Below the pieces are notes generated by a model. That model had not been told where the DNA came from. It did not search any database and saw nothing but the letters and a program-made list of their open reading frames with translations. A program made the translations under genes and the position numbers. Positions 42,944-51,203 of a stretch of 64,000 bases of DNA are shown here, one piece after another (position 1 is the stretch's first letter; every line of letters starts with the position of its first letter). This stretch comes from an uncultured Collinsella sp. (GTDB taxonomy: Bacteria > Actinomycetota > Coriobacteriia > Coriobacteriales > Coriobacteriaceae), in the NCBI GenBank assembly GCA_902494035.1, contig CABURV010000001.1, forward strand, positions 4,039 to 68,038, in the 5' to 3' direction.

Positions 42944-43948
42944 ATGGCCGCTGTTAAAAAATCGGTATCCGTCAAAGACGTAGCGCGCCTCGCGGGCGTC
43001 TCGGAGCAGACGGTCTCGCGCACCGTGCACGATTCGCCCAGCGTGCGCCCCGAGACCAAGGAACGCGTGCGTGCCGCCATGCGCGAGCTGGGGTATCGCC
43101 CCAATTTTGCCGGTCGATCGCTGCGCCGCGGCAAGTTTAAGACCGTCGGCGTCGCCATGTTCAACATTACCGGCACCGGCAATCTCGACCGTATGGAGGG
43201 CTTTGCCGCAGCGGCCGACAAACATGGCTATGCCATCACCCTCACTAAAGCAGACGGGCATCCGTATACCCTCGAGAGCGCATCGTCGCGCATGAGCGCA
43301 CTGCCGGTGGATGGCATGGTTGTGATTATGAACCGCATGCCGGCGGACTTTGGAACCTTCGAGCCGCTGCCCGGCATGCAGACGGTGCTCGTTACGATGT
43401 TGGAGCACCCGCTCTGTTCAACGGTCGATAACGACCAGTTCGATTGCTCGCGCCAGGTGGTCGAGTACTTGCTGGGGCGGGGGCACAAAACCGTGCACTT
43501 TATCTCGTGCCCCGAGCGCTCGCTTTCGGGCATGCGGCGCGAGGAAGGCTGGCGCGAGACATTGCGTGCGCATGGCATTGAGCCACCGCGACTTATCCGT
43601 GGCGATTGGACGGCGCAGAGCGGATATGCCGCAGGTCAGGCCCTGGCGGATGATCCGACCTGCACGGCCATTTATGCCTCCAACGACGCCATGGCCTACG
43701 GCTGCATCCGTGGGCTCGAGTCGCGCGGGAAGTGCGTGCCCCAGGACGTGAGCGTGGTGGGTGTTGACGATAGCCTGGGCGATATCGTGCCCGACCGTCG
43801 CCTGACCACGGTGCGCTTTGACAACAAGCGCGTCGGCATGTGGGCGGTCGACAAGATTGCCGGCGCCGAGGGCGTTGAACCCGGTGTGGAGCACATGCTG
43901 TTTCCGGGCGTGCTCGTCGAGGGCGATACGGTGCGCGATTGGCGCTAG
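42944..43948 (+). CDS. LacI family regulator 3
   Basis: A 334-residue LacI/GalR regulator: HTH VKDVARLAGVSEQTVSRTVHDSP, hinge YRPNFAGRSLRRGK, sensor domain VGVAMFNITGTGNLDRMEGFAAAADKHGY and ASNDAMAYGCIRGLESRGKCVPQDVSVVGVDD. Divergent from lacE; operators of the AATGGCAACGTTAACATT type lie between. Likely lactose or phospho-galactoside repressor (inference from neighbours lacE, lacG-like and lacF). Confidence 0.92.
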   Translation: MAAVKKSVSVKDVARLAGVSEQTVSRTVHDSPSVRPETKERVRAAMRELGYRPNFAGRSLRRGKFKTVGVAMFNITGTGNLDRMEGFAAAADKHGYAITLTKADGHPYTLESASSRMSALPVDGMVVIMNRMPADFGTFEPLPGMQTVLVTMLEHPLCSTVDNDQFDCSRQVVEYLLGRGHKTVHFISCPERSLSGMRREEGWRETLRAHGIEPPRLIRGDWTAQSGYAAGQALADDPTCTAIYASNDAMAYGCIRGLESRGKCVPQDVSVVGVDDSLGDIVPDRRLTTVRFDNKRVGMWAVDKIAGAEGVEPGVEHMLFPGVLVEGDTVRDWR

Positions 43949-44008
43949 GGCGCGGGTCTGTTTGGGTTTCCGCTAATTGTGTTCGATATTGTTCAGATTG
44001 GTTTAAAA

Positions 44009-44040
44009 ACCGTTCACGGACGAAAAGTGACCGTTCATAG
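44009..44040 (-). promoter_or_regulatory. Direct repeat pair of the CGGTGAACGGT motif before lacF, 21-bp spacing
   Basis: ACCGTTCACGG at 44009 and ACCGTTCATAG at 44030, the reverse-strand form of the motif, exactly 21 bp apart. Confidence 0.65.
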
Positions 44041-44162
44041 CTCGAAATTACGTTTTGCGCTGTTCTTTTTTGTTTGAATGTTAATGTTTCTGTCATACAG
44101 AACGCAGCGCGTATGCCCGGACGCGATGCTCTCCATTGGTTCATATGTGAAAGGAACGCAAC

Positions 44163-44501
44163 ATGGCAACCAAAGAAGAAATCTCGATGGTTGGATTCGA
44201 GATTGTCGCATACGCAGGTGACGCCCAGACCGATCTGCTTGCAGCGCTCGATGCTGCTCGCGAGGGTGACTTTGAGAAGGCCGAGCAGCTGCACAAGGAT
44301 GCCAGCGATGCGCTCATCGGTGCCCACGACACGCAGACCAAGCTGCTTTCGCAGGAGGCCGGCGGTGGCGAGATGGAGATGACCTTCATCATGGCTCACG
44401 CTCAGGACACCCTCATGACCACTATGATCCTGGAGAAGCAGGCCCGCTTTACCATCGATGCCTACAAGCGCATCGCCGAGCTCGAGGCCAAGCTCGCCTA
44501 A
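44163..44501 (+). CDS. lacF: PTS lactose/cellobiose family IIA component
   Basis: A 112-residue all-helical EIIA (LacF/CelC family), trimeric in relatives. MVGFEIVAYAGDAQTDLLAALDAAREGDF forms helix 1-2; the phosphorylated His is in TFIMAHAQDTLMTTMI, and the family's C-terminal AYKRIAELEAKL closes it. It is the only lactose-type IIA in the window, while four IICB proteins lack a IIA domain, so it probably serves all of them. Monocistronic: GAAAGGAACGCAAC upstream, terminator downstream. Confidence 0.95.
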   Translation: MATKEEISMVGFEIVAYAGDAQTDLLAALDAAREGDFEKAEQLHKDASDALIGAHDTQTKLLSQEAGGGEMEMTFIMAHAQDTLMTTMILEKQARFTIDAYKRIAELEAKLA

Positions 44502-44530
44502 CGAGCCCTCACAACCAAGTCCCCTTCCAA

Positions 44531-44565
44531 AAGCCCTGCCGCAAACCCGCGGCAGGGCTTTTTCT
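44531..44565 (+). terminator. Rho-independent terminator after lacF
   Basis: AAGCCCTGCCGC pairs with GCGGCAGGGCTT, followed by TTTCTG. Confidence 0.9.
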
Positions 44566-44593
44566 GTCCTCCTCTCCGCAACTCATCCCGAGA

Positions 44594-44634
44594 TAGTCAT
44601 TGGGGACGTTCTTAAACGACTAGTCATTGGGGAC
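44594..44634 (+). repeat. Short direct repeat TAGTCATTGGGGAC
   Basis: Two copies (44594-44607, 44621-44634), 27 bases apart, in the gap after lacF. The GGGGACGTTC part resembles the longer repeats at 49529 and 51042. Confidence 0.6.
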
Positions 44635-44727
44635 AGTCTTGGCGCGCTCCGTTCGTCCTCTCGTTCGATTTTTGCTCGGTGGGTATACTTCCTTTCGAAT
44701 TAAACGCCGGACTGAGGAGGTATCCAA

Positions 44728-45759
44728 ATGCCGGATAACGGGTCAATACAAAAAAGAGACGCGCACGAGATGGCTCATGGGCGTCCTGTCCAGATAACCG
44801 AGCACACGACGGTAACCGAGCTGCAGCCCAGTCTGTCCGATGTCGTGTGCGCAAACAAAAAGCTGCAGATTGGCTTTATCGTTGCGCTCGTGGTCCTGGC
44901 GCTGCTGTCGGGCTTTGTAGCTCGTCCGCATTTCGCCGATACCAAAACTTGGGACTCCACCATCGAGGTCATCGACCAAAAGAAGGGTAACGTACTGGCG
45001 CTCACGACCTCGTGCGTGGCGCTGTCTGCGGGCATTACCGCGCTGCCGGGTGATACGGGAACGCCGGTTGCCGAGCAGCTCGCGCAGCTTTCAGGCAACC
45101 TTGGTATCGTGCTTGCCGTGCTCTACCTCGAGAAATACCTGCTAACCATTTTGTGGTCGGTTGGCTTGGGCATCTTAATCCCGTTTGCGTTGGTGCTCTT
45201 TGCGGTGTCGCTCGGCATTCACGGGCGCTGGAGCACGAGCACTGTTCTGCGCCGTGTGGCGACACGCGTACTGGTGGTTGCCGTGATCGGCATGGCGCTC
45301 GTGCCCGCGAGCGTATGGGTGTCGCAAAAGGTCGATGAAACGTATCGCGTAAGTATTGAGCAAGCTGAGCAAAAGGCTGCGGACGCTGCGGACGCGGCCG
45401 ACACCACGGACAAGTCAGCCGAGACCAGCTCAAAATCGAACAAGAAAAAATCCGAGACCACGGCGTCCAAAAACGTGCTCGAGCAGTTGACTGATGGGGC
45501 ATCGAGCCTTGTTACGTCGGTGACCAGCGGCGCCAAGCAGATGACCGATGAGATCGTGCGGCAGGTAACCGATCTGATTGAAGGCGTCATCGTGATGATC
45601 GTGACTTCGTGCGTTATCCCGCTGCTGGTGCTCGTGGCGTTCCTGTGGCTGGGACACGTACTGCTGGGGATCGATATCTCCGGTCCCGCGAACTATCTGA
45701 CGGGCCGCTTTCTGAGCGCTCCTTCCAAGCACGCCAAAAAGGGCGGACAGTCCGAGTAG
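44728..45759 (+). CDS. Multi-pass membrane protein of unknown function
   Basis: A 343-residue protein with hydrophobic helices at about residues 48-66 (IGFIVALVVLALLSGFVA), 88-105, 140-165 (LTILWSVGLGILIPFALVLFAVSLG), 178-195 and 287-308 (GVIVMIVTSCVIPLLVLVAFLWLG). Between the last two is a hydrophilic, Ala/Lys/Ser-rich, probably coiled segment (EQAEQKAADAADAADTTDKS). Family not recognised. GAGGAGG precedes the ATG; a terminator follows, so it is a single-gene unit. Confidence 0.8.
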   Translation: MPDNGSIQKRDAHEMAHGRPVQITEHTTVTELQPSLSDVVCANKKLQIGFIVALVVLALLSGFVARPHFADTKTWDSTIEVIDQKKGNVLALTTSCVALSAGITALPGDTGTPVAEQLAQLSGNLGIVLAVLYLEKYLLTILWSVGLGILIPFALVLFAVSLGIHGRWSTSTVLRRVATRVLVVAVIGMALVPASVWVSQKVDETYRVSIEQAEQKAADAADAADTTDKSAETSSKSNKKKSETTASKNVLEQLTDGASSLVTSVTSGAKQMTDEIVRQVTDLIEGVIVMIVTSCVIPLLVLVAFLWLGHVLLGIDISGPANYLTGRFLSAPSKHAKKGGQSE

Positions 45760-45793
45760 GCGGCAAAGCGATGTTTGGAAAACCAACCGTAAG

Positions 45794-45829
45794 AAGGGCG
45801 GCCGAGATGCGTTCTCGGCCGCCCTTTTT
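45794..45829 (+). terminator. Rho-independent terminator
   Basis: AGGGCGGCCGAGA pairs with TCTCGGCCGCCCT, followed by TTTTGTTTG. Confidence 0.92.
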
Positions 45830-45886
45830 GTTTGTTGAATACGTGACAAGCTGGGCATTCCCTGAATCCAAACGGTCAGCAATCAT

Positions 45887-45897
45887 CCGTAAACGGT
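45887..45897 (+). promoter_or_regulatory. CGGTGAACGGT-type site before lacA
   Basis: CCGTAAACGGT, directly upstream of the probable DeoR-type operator at 45899. Confidence 0.5.
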
Positions 45898-45898
45898 A

Positions 45899-45974
45899 TT
45901 TGTTCAAAAAAGAACAAAGATAAACAAATAGTTGTTGCAGTTACTGTTCGAATGTGTTCAAATAAACATGAACA
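45899..45974. promoter_or_regulatory. Probable LacR/DeoR-type operators before lacA
   Basis: TTTGTTCAAAAAAGAACAAA (45899-45918) is a dyad of TTTGTTC; TGTTCAAATAAACATGAACA (45955-45974) is a related dyad. Repeated TGTTT/TGTTC boxes are typical of LacR (DeoR family) control of lacABCD. The DeoR genes at 21449 and 56747 are candidates (inference). Confidence 0.6.
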
Positions 45975-46068
45975 GTGAAGAACCGCACATTCAGATGCCC
46001 GGACCTGAACGCGATTCAACACTTCCAAACAGAAACTACGCACCTGCGTATCTCTCAAGGAGGATGTC

Positions 46069-46497
46069 ATGAGGGTTGTAATCGCTTCCGATGCCGACGG
46101 TATGTCGATGAAGGAGTCCATCAAGGAGATGCTCATCGCCGACGGTCACGAGGTCGTCGACTATTCCGAGACCCCTGCCGCGGACTTTGTCGATTCCGCG
46201 ACCGCCGTTGCCAAGGACCTGCTTGAGCACAAGGATTCCCAGGGCTTCGCATTCGATAAGTACGGCGTCGGCTCCTATATGGCCGCCGTCAAGATTAAGG
46301 GCATGGTCGTCGCCAACATTTCCGACGAGCGTTCCGCCTACATGACCCGCGAGCACAACGGCTCGCGCATGGTCACCATGGGCCCGGGCGTTGTGGGCAC
46401 CGAGGTCGCCAAGAAGATCGCCCGCGAGTTCCTGCGCGCCCAGTACGCAGGCGGCCGTCACCAGATCCGTGTCGACATGCTCAACAAGATGGCCTAA
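46069..46497 (+). CDS. lacA: Galactose-6-phosphate isomerase subunit LacA
   Basis: A 142-residue RpiB-family protein, exactly the size of LacA. It starts MRVVIASDADGMSMKESIKEML and contains GSYMAAVKIKGMVVANISDERSAYMTREHNGSRMVTMGPGVVG, LacA-typical in lacking the catalytic Cys found in LacB. LacA and LacB together convert galactose-6-phosphate to tagatose-6-phosphate. CAAGGAGGATGTC precedes the ATG. First gene of lacA-lacB, with the epimerase gene and lacC further downstream. Confidence 0.95.
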   Translation: MRVVIASDADGMSMKESIKEMLIADGHEVVDYSETPAADFVDSATAVAKDLLEHKDSQGFAFDKYGVGSYMAAVKIKGMVVANISDERSAYMTREHNGSRMVTMGPGVVGTEVAKKIAREFLRAQYAGGRHQIRVDMLNKMA

Positions 46498-46560
46498 CGA
46501 GAGCCACCGAGAACTCGAACTTCTACCTCAACTTGTGAATTCAGACGAAAGGACGTTCTG

Positions 46561-47085
46561 ATGAAGAAGACCATCGCAATCGGTTGCGACCATATCGTTA
46601 CGGACGAGAAGATCTATCTGGCCGACCGCCTGGAGCAGGCTGGCTACAAGGTGCTCGACTGCGGTACCTACAGCCACACCCGTACGCACTATCCCATCTA
46701 CGGTAAGGCCGTGGGCGAGGCTGTTGCCAGCGGCAAGGCCGACTTTGGCGTGGCCCTGTGCGGCACCGGCATCGGCATCACCAACGCCGTCAACAAGGTT
46801 CCCGGCGCCCGCTGCGCCCTGGTTCGCGACATGACCTCTGCCCTGTATGCCCGTCGCGAGCTCAACGCCAACATCGTGGGCTTTGGCGGCAAGATTACCG
46901 GCGAGTTCCTGATGGCCGACATCATGCTTGCCTTCCTGGAGGAGCCCTACGAGAAGACCCCCGAGCACGATGCCCTGATCGCCAAGATCGATGCCTGCAA
47001 TAAGGCCGACGCCGAGGCTCAGGCTGACCCGCACTTCTTTGACGAGTTCCTGGAGAAGTGGGACCGCGGCGAGTATCACGACTAA
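46561..47085 (+). CDS. lacB: Galactose-6-phosphate isomerase subunit LacB
   Basis: A 174-residue RpiB-family protein (LacB is about 171). [13 protein letters not shown] at the N-terminus, [28 protein letters not shown] with the catalytic Cys and anion hole, and [24 protein letters not shown] are diagnostic. It is the catalytic partner of LacA. GAAAGGACGTTCTG precedes the ATG. A hairpin at 47093 follows. Confidence 0.95.
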   Translation: MKKTIAIGCDHIVTDEKIYLADRLEQAGYKVLDCGTYSHTRTHYPIYGKAVGEAVASGKADFGVALCGTGIGITNAVNKVPGARCALVRDMTSALYARRELNANIVGFGGKITGEFLMADIMLAFLEEPYEKTPEHDALIAKIDACNKADAEAQADPHFFDEFLEKWDRGEYHD

Positions 47086-47092
47086 TTAGGTT

Positions 47093-47223
47093 CCGGCGTT
47101 TTAACAAACGCCGGACCGGCCGACGCTGCGCGCCGCCCAGGCACCCCATCTCGCCGCTCAAACCGTCGCTCGCGTACATGAAGTACGCGTCGCTCCTCTT
47201 TCGTGGCGACCTGGGGCACCTGA
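47093..47223. repeat. Complex inverted-repeat region between lacB and the epimerase gene
   Basis: The 377-base gap starts with CCGGCGTTT/AAACGCCGG (47093-47114). An imperfect long inverted repeat follows: CAGGCACCCCA near 47138 pairs with TGGGGCACCTG near 47213, and CGCGTAC-ATGAA-GTACGCG (47171-47189) forms the centre. A similar CGACGCTGCGCG sequence follows lacC at 49366. No gene is seen up to 47462. Confidence 0.6.
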
Positions 47224-47462
47224 GCGCCGCTCGCTGACGTTTGAGTGACCTGTGAGATCGCCGCTGTTGTTGCGAAGCTTTCTGGTTCGGTAAGCTGCTC
47301 CGATAACACGTTTGCTTGCTTGGCTTGAGTGCTTCGCTCTTGGCTGTACTTGGCGATTTGCAGCTTTTTAATTGACGGCTCGCGTTTCTGTGAGGGGGCG
47401 CGGGCCGGTTTTCTATCAGCCCTATTGACTTGGCGGGCTGTCGTAAGAAAGGGAAGGCTCCT

Positions 47463-48344
47463 ATGGAGTTTGTTCTTGATAACGGTTCTATTCGCGTAGC
47501 ACTGAGCACGGCGGGCGGGTCGTTCACTTCTATTGCGGCCAACGGCCGTGAGTACCTGTGGCAGGGTGATCCGGCGGTCTGGTCGGGCCAGGCGCCCATT
47601 TGTTTCCCGATCTGCGGTGGCCTTCGTGACGGTCACGCAATGACCATGGGCGGTCGCGAGGTAAAGCTCGCCCGCCACGGCTTTGCGCGCAAACAGGAGT
47701 GGAAGCTTGAGGAGCAGAGCGACAACATGGTTGCGCTGAGCTTAAGCTCTGCCGACCATGCTGAGTTGCTCGAGCAGTACCCGTATCCGTTTAAGATCGT
47801 TGCTCGTTACACGATCGATTCGGAAAAGGTGAACGTGTCCTACGAGGTGACCAATGAGGGCACCGAGGACATGCCGTTCTTTGTGGGCGGTCACCCCGGC
47901 TTTAAGTGCCCGCTCGACGAGGGCGAGTCCTATGACGATTATGAGCTTCGTTTTGAGCAGCGTGAGGCCACCGAGCTCTGTACTGCCGTTCCCTCGACGG
48001 GCCTGATTGATGTTGAACATCGCAGCAAGAACCCCATGATCGGCCAGAACCTACCGCTTACCCACGAACTCTTCGACTCCGCGGAGACCATCTTTGACGT
48101 GCTCGAGAGCCGCGTGGTTACGTTGACCAAGAAAACCGAGGACAAGGGCGTGCGCCTGACGTTCCCCGATATGCCGTACCTGATTGTGTGGAGCAAGCCC
48201 GAGGGCGACTTTGTGGCTGTTGAACCGTGGGGTGGTCTGTCCACCTGCTCCGACGAGGACGATATTCTGGAGCACAAGCGTGGCTGCCTGGTGGCCAAGC
48301 CGGGAGAGACCGTCACTCGCGGCTTTGAGATCGAGATCCTTTAA
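47463..48344 (+). CDS. Aldose 1-epimerase family protein, copy 2
   Basis: A 293-residue mutarotase-like protein, same length as and closely similar to copy 1 at 15635 (shared VKLARHGFARKQEWKL, HPGFKCPLDEGESY, VWSKPEGDFVAVEPWGGLSTCSDEDD). In lac operons such LacX-type proteins accompany the tagatose pathway. The ATG at 47463 is preceded by AAGGGAAGGCTCCT. It forms a pair with the kinase gene at 48398, mirroring 15635-17511. Confidence 0.9.
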   Translation: MEFVLDNGSIRVALSTAGGSFTSIAANGREYLWQGDPAVWSGQAPICFPICGGLRDGHAMTMGGREVKLARHGFARKQEWKLEEQSDNMVALSLSSADHAELLEQYPYPFKIVARYTIDSEKVNVSYEVTNEGTEDMPFFVGGHPGFKCPLDEGESYDDYELRFEQREATELCTAVPSTGLIDVEHRSKNPMIGQNLPLTHELFDSAETIFDVLESRVVTLTKKTEDKGVRLTFPDMPYLIVWSKPEGDFVAVEPWGGLSTCSDEDDILEHKRGCLVAKPGETVTRGFEIEIL

Positions 48345-48397
48345 CGAGTTATCGTATGTTTGGGGCGGGTTATGCCGCCCCGGAACAGGAGTTCAAT

Positions 48398-49333
48398 ATG
48401 ATTCTGACCGTTACCATGAACCCGTCGATTGATACGCGCTATCAGCTCGACAAGCTGATCATCGACGATGTTAACCGCGTGACGCCCGAAAAGACCGCTG
48501 GCGGTAAGGGCCTCAACGTGAGCCGTGTGCTGCTGCAGCTGGGCGACGACGTGCTCGCGACTGGCCTGCTCGGCGGCCACATGGGTGCCTATATGGCCGA
48601 GCTTATGGATGCCGACGGCGTTAAGAACGACTTTGTGCCCATCGCCGGTGAGACGCGCATTTGCCTGAATATTCTGCACGAGGGCAATCAGACCGAGCTT
48701 TTGGAGAGCGGCCCGCAGATCGCCCCGGTCGAGCTCGAGGCCTTTACGGCCAAGTTCGCCGAGCTTGCAGCGAAGGCGGACGTTGTGACGCTTTCGGGCT
48801 CGCTGCCGCGTGGTGTCGATGCCGGCTACTATGCCGAGCTCGTCAAGATCGCCGAGGAGGCGGGCGCCAAGGTGCTGCTCGACACCTCGGGTGCATCACT
48901 GGAGGCCGCGCTGGAGTCCGACGATAAGCCTGAGCTCGTAAAGCCCAACCTGACCGAGATTAACGGCTTGCTGGGTACGTCCTTTACGACCGATGATGTC
49001 GATGCCCTGCGCGAGGCACTTGCCGCCGATGACCGCTTTGCCGGTATTCCCTGGGTTGTCGTTTCGATGGGAGCTGCCGGTTCGGTGGGCTTCCATGAGG
49101 GTCGCGCGTTCCGCGCCAAGACGCCTGCGATTGCGGCTGTGAACGCGACGGGTTCCGGTGACTCGACCATCGCCGGTTTTGCGCATGCCATTGCTGCTGG
49201 TGCCGACGACGTCACGGTGCTCAAGACCGCCAATACCTGCGGCAAGCTCAACGCCATGGATCCCAAGACCGGCCACCTGGTCATGGACCGCTGGGATGAG
49301 ATCTTCAACAACGTTGAAGTAACGGAGCTTTAG
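48398..49333 (+). CDS. lacC: Tagatose-6-phosphate kinase (LacC), copy 2
   Basis: A 311-residue PfkB-family kinase nearly identical in length and motifs to copy 1: MILTVTMNPSIDTRYQLDKL, TPEKTAGGKGLNVSRVLLQLG, VNATGSGDSTIAGFAHAIAAG. With LacAB upstream it most likely phosphorylates tagatose-6-phosphate to tagatose-1,6-bisphosphate. CAGGAGTTCAAT precedes the ATG at 48398. The aldolase step is supplied elsewhere, probably by the gene at 57885. Confidence 0.92.
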   Translation: MILTVTMNPSIDTRYQLDKLIIDDVNRVTPEKTAGGKGLNVSRVLLQLGDDVLATGLLGGHMGAYMAELMDADGVKNDFVPIAGETRICLNILHEGNQTELLESGPQIAPVELEAFTAKFAELAAKADVVTLSGSLPRGVDAGYYAELVKIAEEAGAKVLLDTSGASLEAALESDDKPELVKPNLTEINGLLGTSFTTDDVDALREALAADDRFAGIPWVVVSMGAAGSVGFHEGRAFRAKTPAIAAVNATGSGDSTIAGFAHAIAAGADDVTVLKTANTCGKLNAMDPKTGHLVMDRWDEIFNNVEVTEL

Positions 49334-49528
49334 GGTTACGCGGTTTTACCAAACGCCGTAACGGCTCGACGCTGCGCGGGCCGCATTTGGACAATCTGAC
49401 GTTCAACTTCAAGGGCGCGACCAGAAGGTCAGCGCCCTTTCGTTTCACATCACCTTGTCTCAAATGCGACCCGCTCGCTGCCGTTGCCAAAACATCGGCG
49501 TTGCCTTGCTTCGGGAATGCGGCAGATA

Positions 49529-49567
49529 GGGGCGTTCCATTTTTGCCGGCAGTTTGGGACACTCCTT
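49529..49567 (+). repeat. Direct repeat, left copy, flanking the DUF4143 ATPase gene
   Basis: GGGGCGTTCC, TTTTTGCCGGCAGTTTGG and ACACTCCTT in order. The right copy at 51042-51081 is on the same strand. Confidence 0.75.
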
Positions 49568-49593
49568 ACGGGGCACCCCCCCCTCCACAGCGC

Positions 49594-50895
49594 CTATGCC
49601 AGCTTGTCGATTTGCCCAATCTCCCAGAGCGGAATGTTGACGAGCGTGCCCTCGTCTCTATATGCCGCTAACGATGTTCTCACGCAGCGCTCGAGCTTGA
49701 ACTTCTCGCAGGCAATTCTCAGGCTCTTTGCTTTGAGATTCTCTGCCGCCTTGACCTCGAGCGGAAGCACGGTCCCCGCATGGTCGATGGCAAAGTCAGT
49801 CTCTGCATTGCCGGAGGAGGATGACCAATACGCGGGAGTTTTGCCTTGGAGCAAAAGCTCCTGTGCGACGTATTGCTCGGTCAGCGAGCCTTTGAACTCC
49901 GTAAAAACAGCGGGCCCGTTCAGAACAATGGCTGGCGAGAGGCCGGAGAGTGCTCCGAGGATGCCGGTGTCGATGCAGAACAGCTTGAAGCCCGAGAGAT
50001 CCTCGTAGCTTGTGAGCGGTGCTCTTAGGGCGGAAACACGTGGTACCTTATGAACGATTCCATAGTCCATGAGCCACTGGAGGCTTTCCTCAAAATCGCG
50101 TGCGCGCGCCCCAGGACGAAGCGCGCCGTAGACGAACTTCTTGTTTTCCTTTGCGAGCTGGCCGGGAAGGGATTTCCAAACCAGCCTCATGCGCTCGACG
50201 ATGCGGGCTGGCGCATGCTTGCCAAAATCGGATTCATAAGCTTCGATGATTTGCTGCTGAAGCCTGCGGGTCTCGATGAAATCGTGGGAGGCGGCGAAAG
50301 CGGAGACAACTTCTGGCATGCCACCGACAACGAGGTATTCCTTGAGCAGGCGCTCGAGCTTTTCGGAAACGTTTGTCAGCAGGTCCATGTCTGCGGCAAG
50401 GATGGCATCTGCGAGCGGATCGCCATCGACGGCACGAACGAACTCGACAAACCCCATGGGGCGCATGGTAAGCTGGTCAATCTTGCCGACGGGGAACGAC
50501 TCGTTTTCGCGTCGGAGCGCGAGCCCCATATAGGAGCCGGCTGCCACGATATGGTATTCCGGCGCCAGCTCGTTGAAGTATTTGAGCGAGGTGATGCCAC
50601 GCGGTGCCTCTTGGATTTCGTCGAAGATGATGAGTGTGTCTGTCGGCGTTATGGTCTGGCCGCGCAGGAGCTCTATCTGGGAGATGATGCGTTTGGGGTC
50701 AAGGCTTCCGTCGAACAGCGAACGTACGCCCGGTTCGAGCATAAAGTCAAAACGGATGACGTTTTGATACTGCTGGCCTGCGAATTCGTTGAGAAGCCAG
50801 GTTTTTCCCGTCTGGCGGGCCCCCTTAAGCAGGAGGGGCTTGCGGTTTGCCCTAGATTTCCAAGCGATGAGTTCGTCCATTAGCTGTCGCTGCAT
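49594..50895 (-). CDS. AAA ATPase with DUF4143 domain
   Basis: A 433-residue protein of the widespread ATPase family with C-terminal DUF4143 nuclease-like domain. Walker A is KGARQTGKTWLLNEFA (residues 20-35), Walker B LIIFDEIQEAP; the DUF4143 region ends with YWSSSSGNAETDFAIDHAGTVLPLEVKAAENLKAKSL, where E, D and ExK recall a PD-(D/E)XK fold. Function in vivo is unclear for the whole family. GGAGG precedes the ATG. The gene is bracketed by two direct repeats 1.5 kb apart and has three 33-nt tandem repeats upstream. Confidence 0.92.
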   Translation of the reverse strand: MQRQLMDELIAWKSRANRKPLLLKGARQTGKTWLLNEFAGQQYQNVIRFDFMLEPGVRSLFDGSLDPKRIISQIELLRGQTITPTDTLIIFDEIQEAPRGITSLKYFNELAPEYHIVAAGSYMGLALRRENESFPVGKIDQLTMRPMGFVEFVRAVDGDPLADAILAADMDLLTNVSEKLERLLKEYLVVGGMPEVVSAFAASHDFIETRRLQQQIIEAYESDFGKHAPARIVERMRLVWKSLPGQLAKENKKFVYGALRPGARARDFEESLQWLMDYGIVHKVPRVSALRAPLTSYEDLSGFKLFCIDTGILGALSGLSPAIVLNGPAVFTEFKGSLTEQYVAQELLLQGKTPAYWSSSSGNAETDFAIDHAGTVLPLEVKAAENLKAKSLRIACEKFKLERCVRTSLAAYRDEGTLVNIPLWEIGQIDKLA

Positions 50896-50935
50896 ACTGC
50901 CTCCTAACGATCATGGTTAGTATAAGACCGTCTTG

Positions 50936-51025
50936 GTCTTTCCATCGAAAAATGTGGGAGTAAACCACGTTTTTCGATGGAATAATGTGTGAGGCAACCA
51001 CGTTTTTCCATCGAATAATGTGGGT
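50936..51025. repeat. Three tandem 33-nt repeats upstream of the ATPase gene
   Basis: On the minus strand CATTATTCGATGGAAAAACG recurs with small changes three times (about 51021, 50988 and 50955), each followed by TGGTT or similar, at a period of 33 nt. Position 40-130 bases before the ATPase ATG fits an operator cluster. The rest of the 308-base gap holds the right direct repeat and the galT terminator. Confidence 0.7.
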
Positions 51026-51041
51026 GTTTAGGTCGGCACCT

Positions 51042-51081
51042 GGGGACGTTCCTTCTCTGCCGGCAGTTTGGAACACTCCTT
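51042..51081 (+). repeat. Direct repeat, right copy, flanking the DUF4143 ATPase gene
   Basis: GGGGACGTTCC, CTGCCGGCAGTTTGG and ACACTCCTT; matches the left copy at 49529-49567 with a few changes. TGCCGGCA in the middle is palindromic. Confidence 0.75.
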
Positions 51082-51116
51082 GTTTTGGTGCAAATTAGCT
51101 ACCCTTGCATCAGAAA

Positions 51117-51154
51117 ACGGCGCCCGTCGGCGATGTTGCCGGCGGGCGCCGTTG
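51117..51154 (-). terminator. Terminator of the galKT operon
   Basis: AACGGCGCCCGCCGGC pairs with GCCGACGGGCGCCGTT on the minus strand and runs into TTTCTG. Confidence 0.9.
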
Positions 51155-51203
51155 TCATGTGGGCGGTTATGTTGTGGCCGCTGATGAGGCTCGAACTCGC
51201 ATG

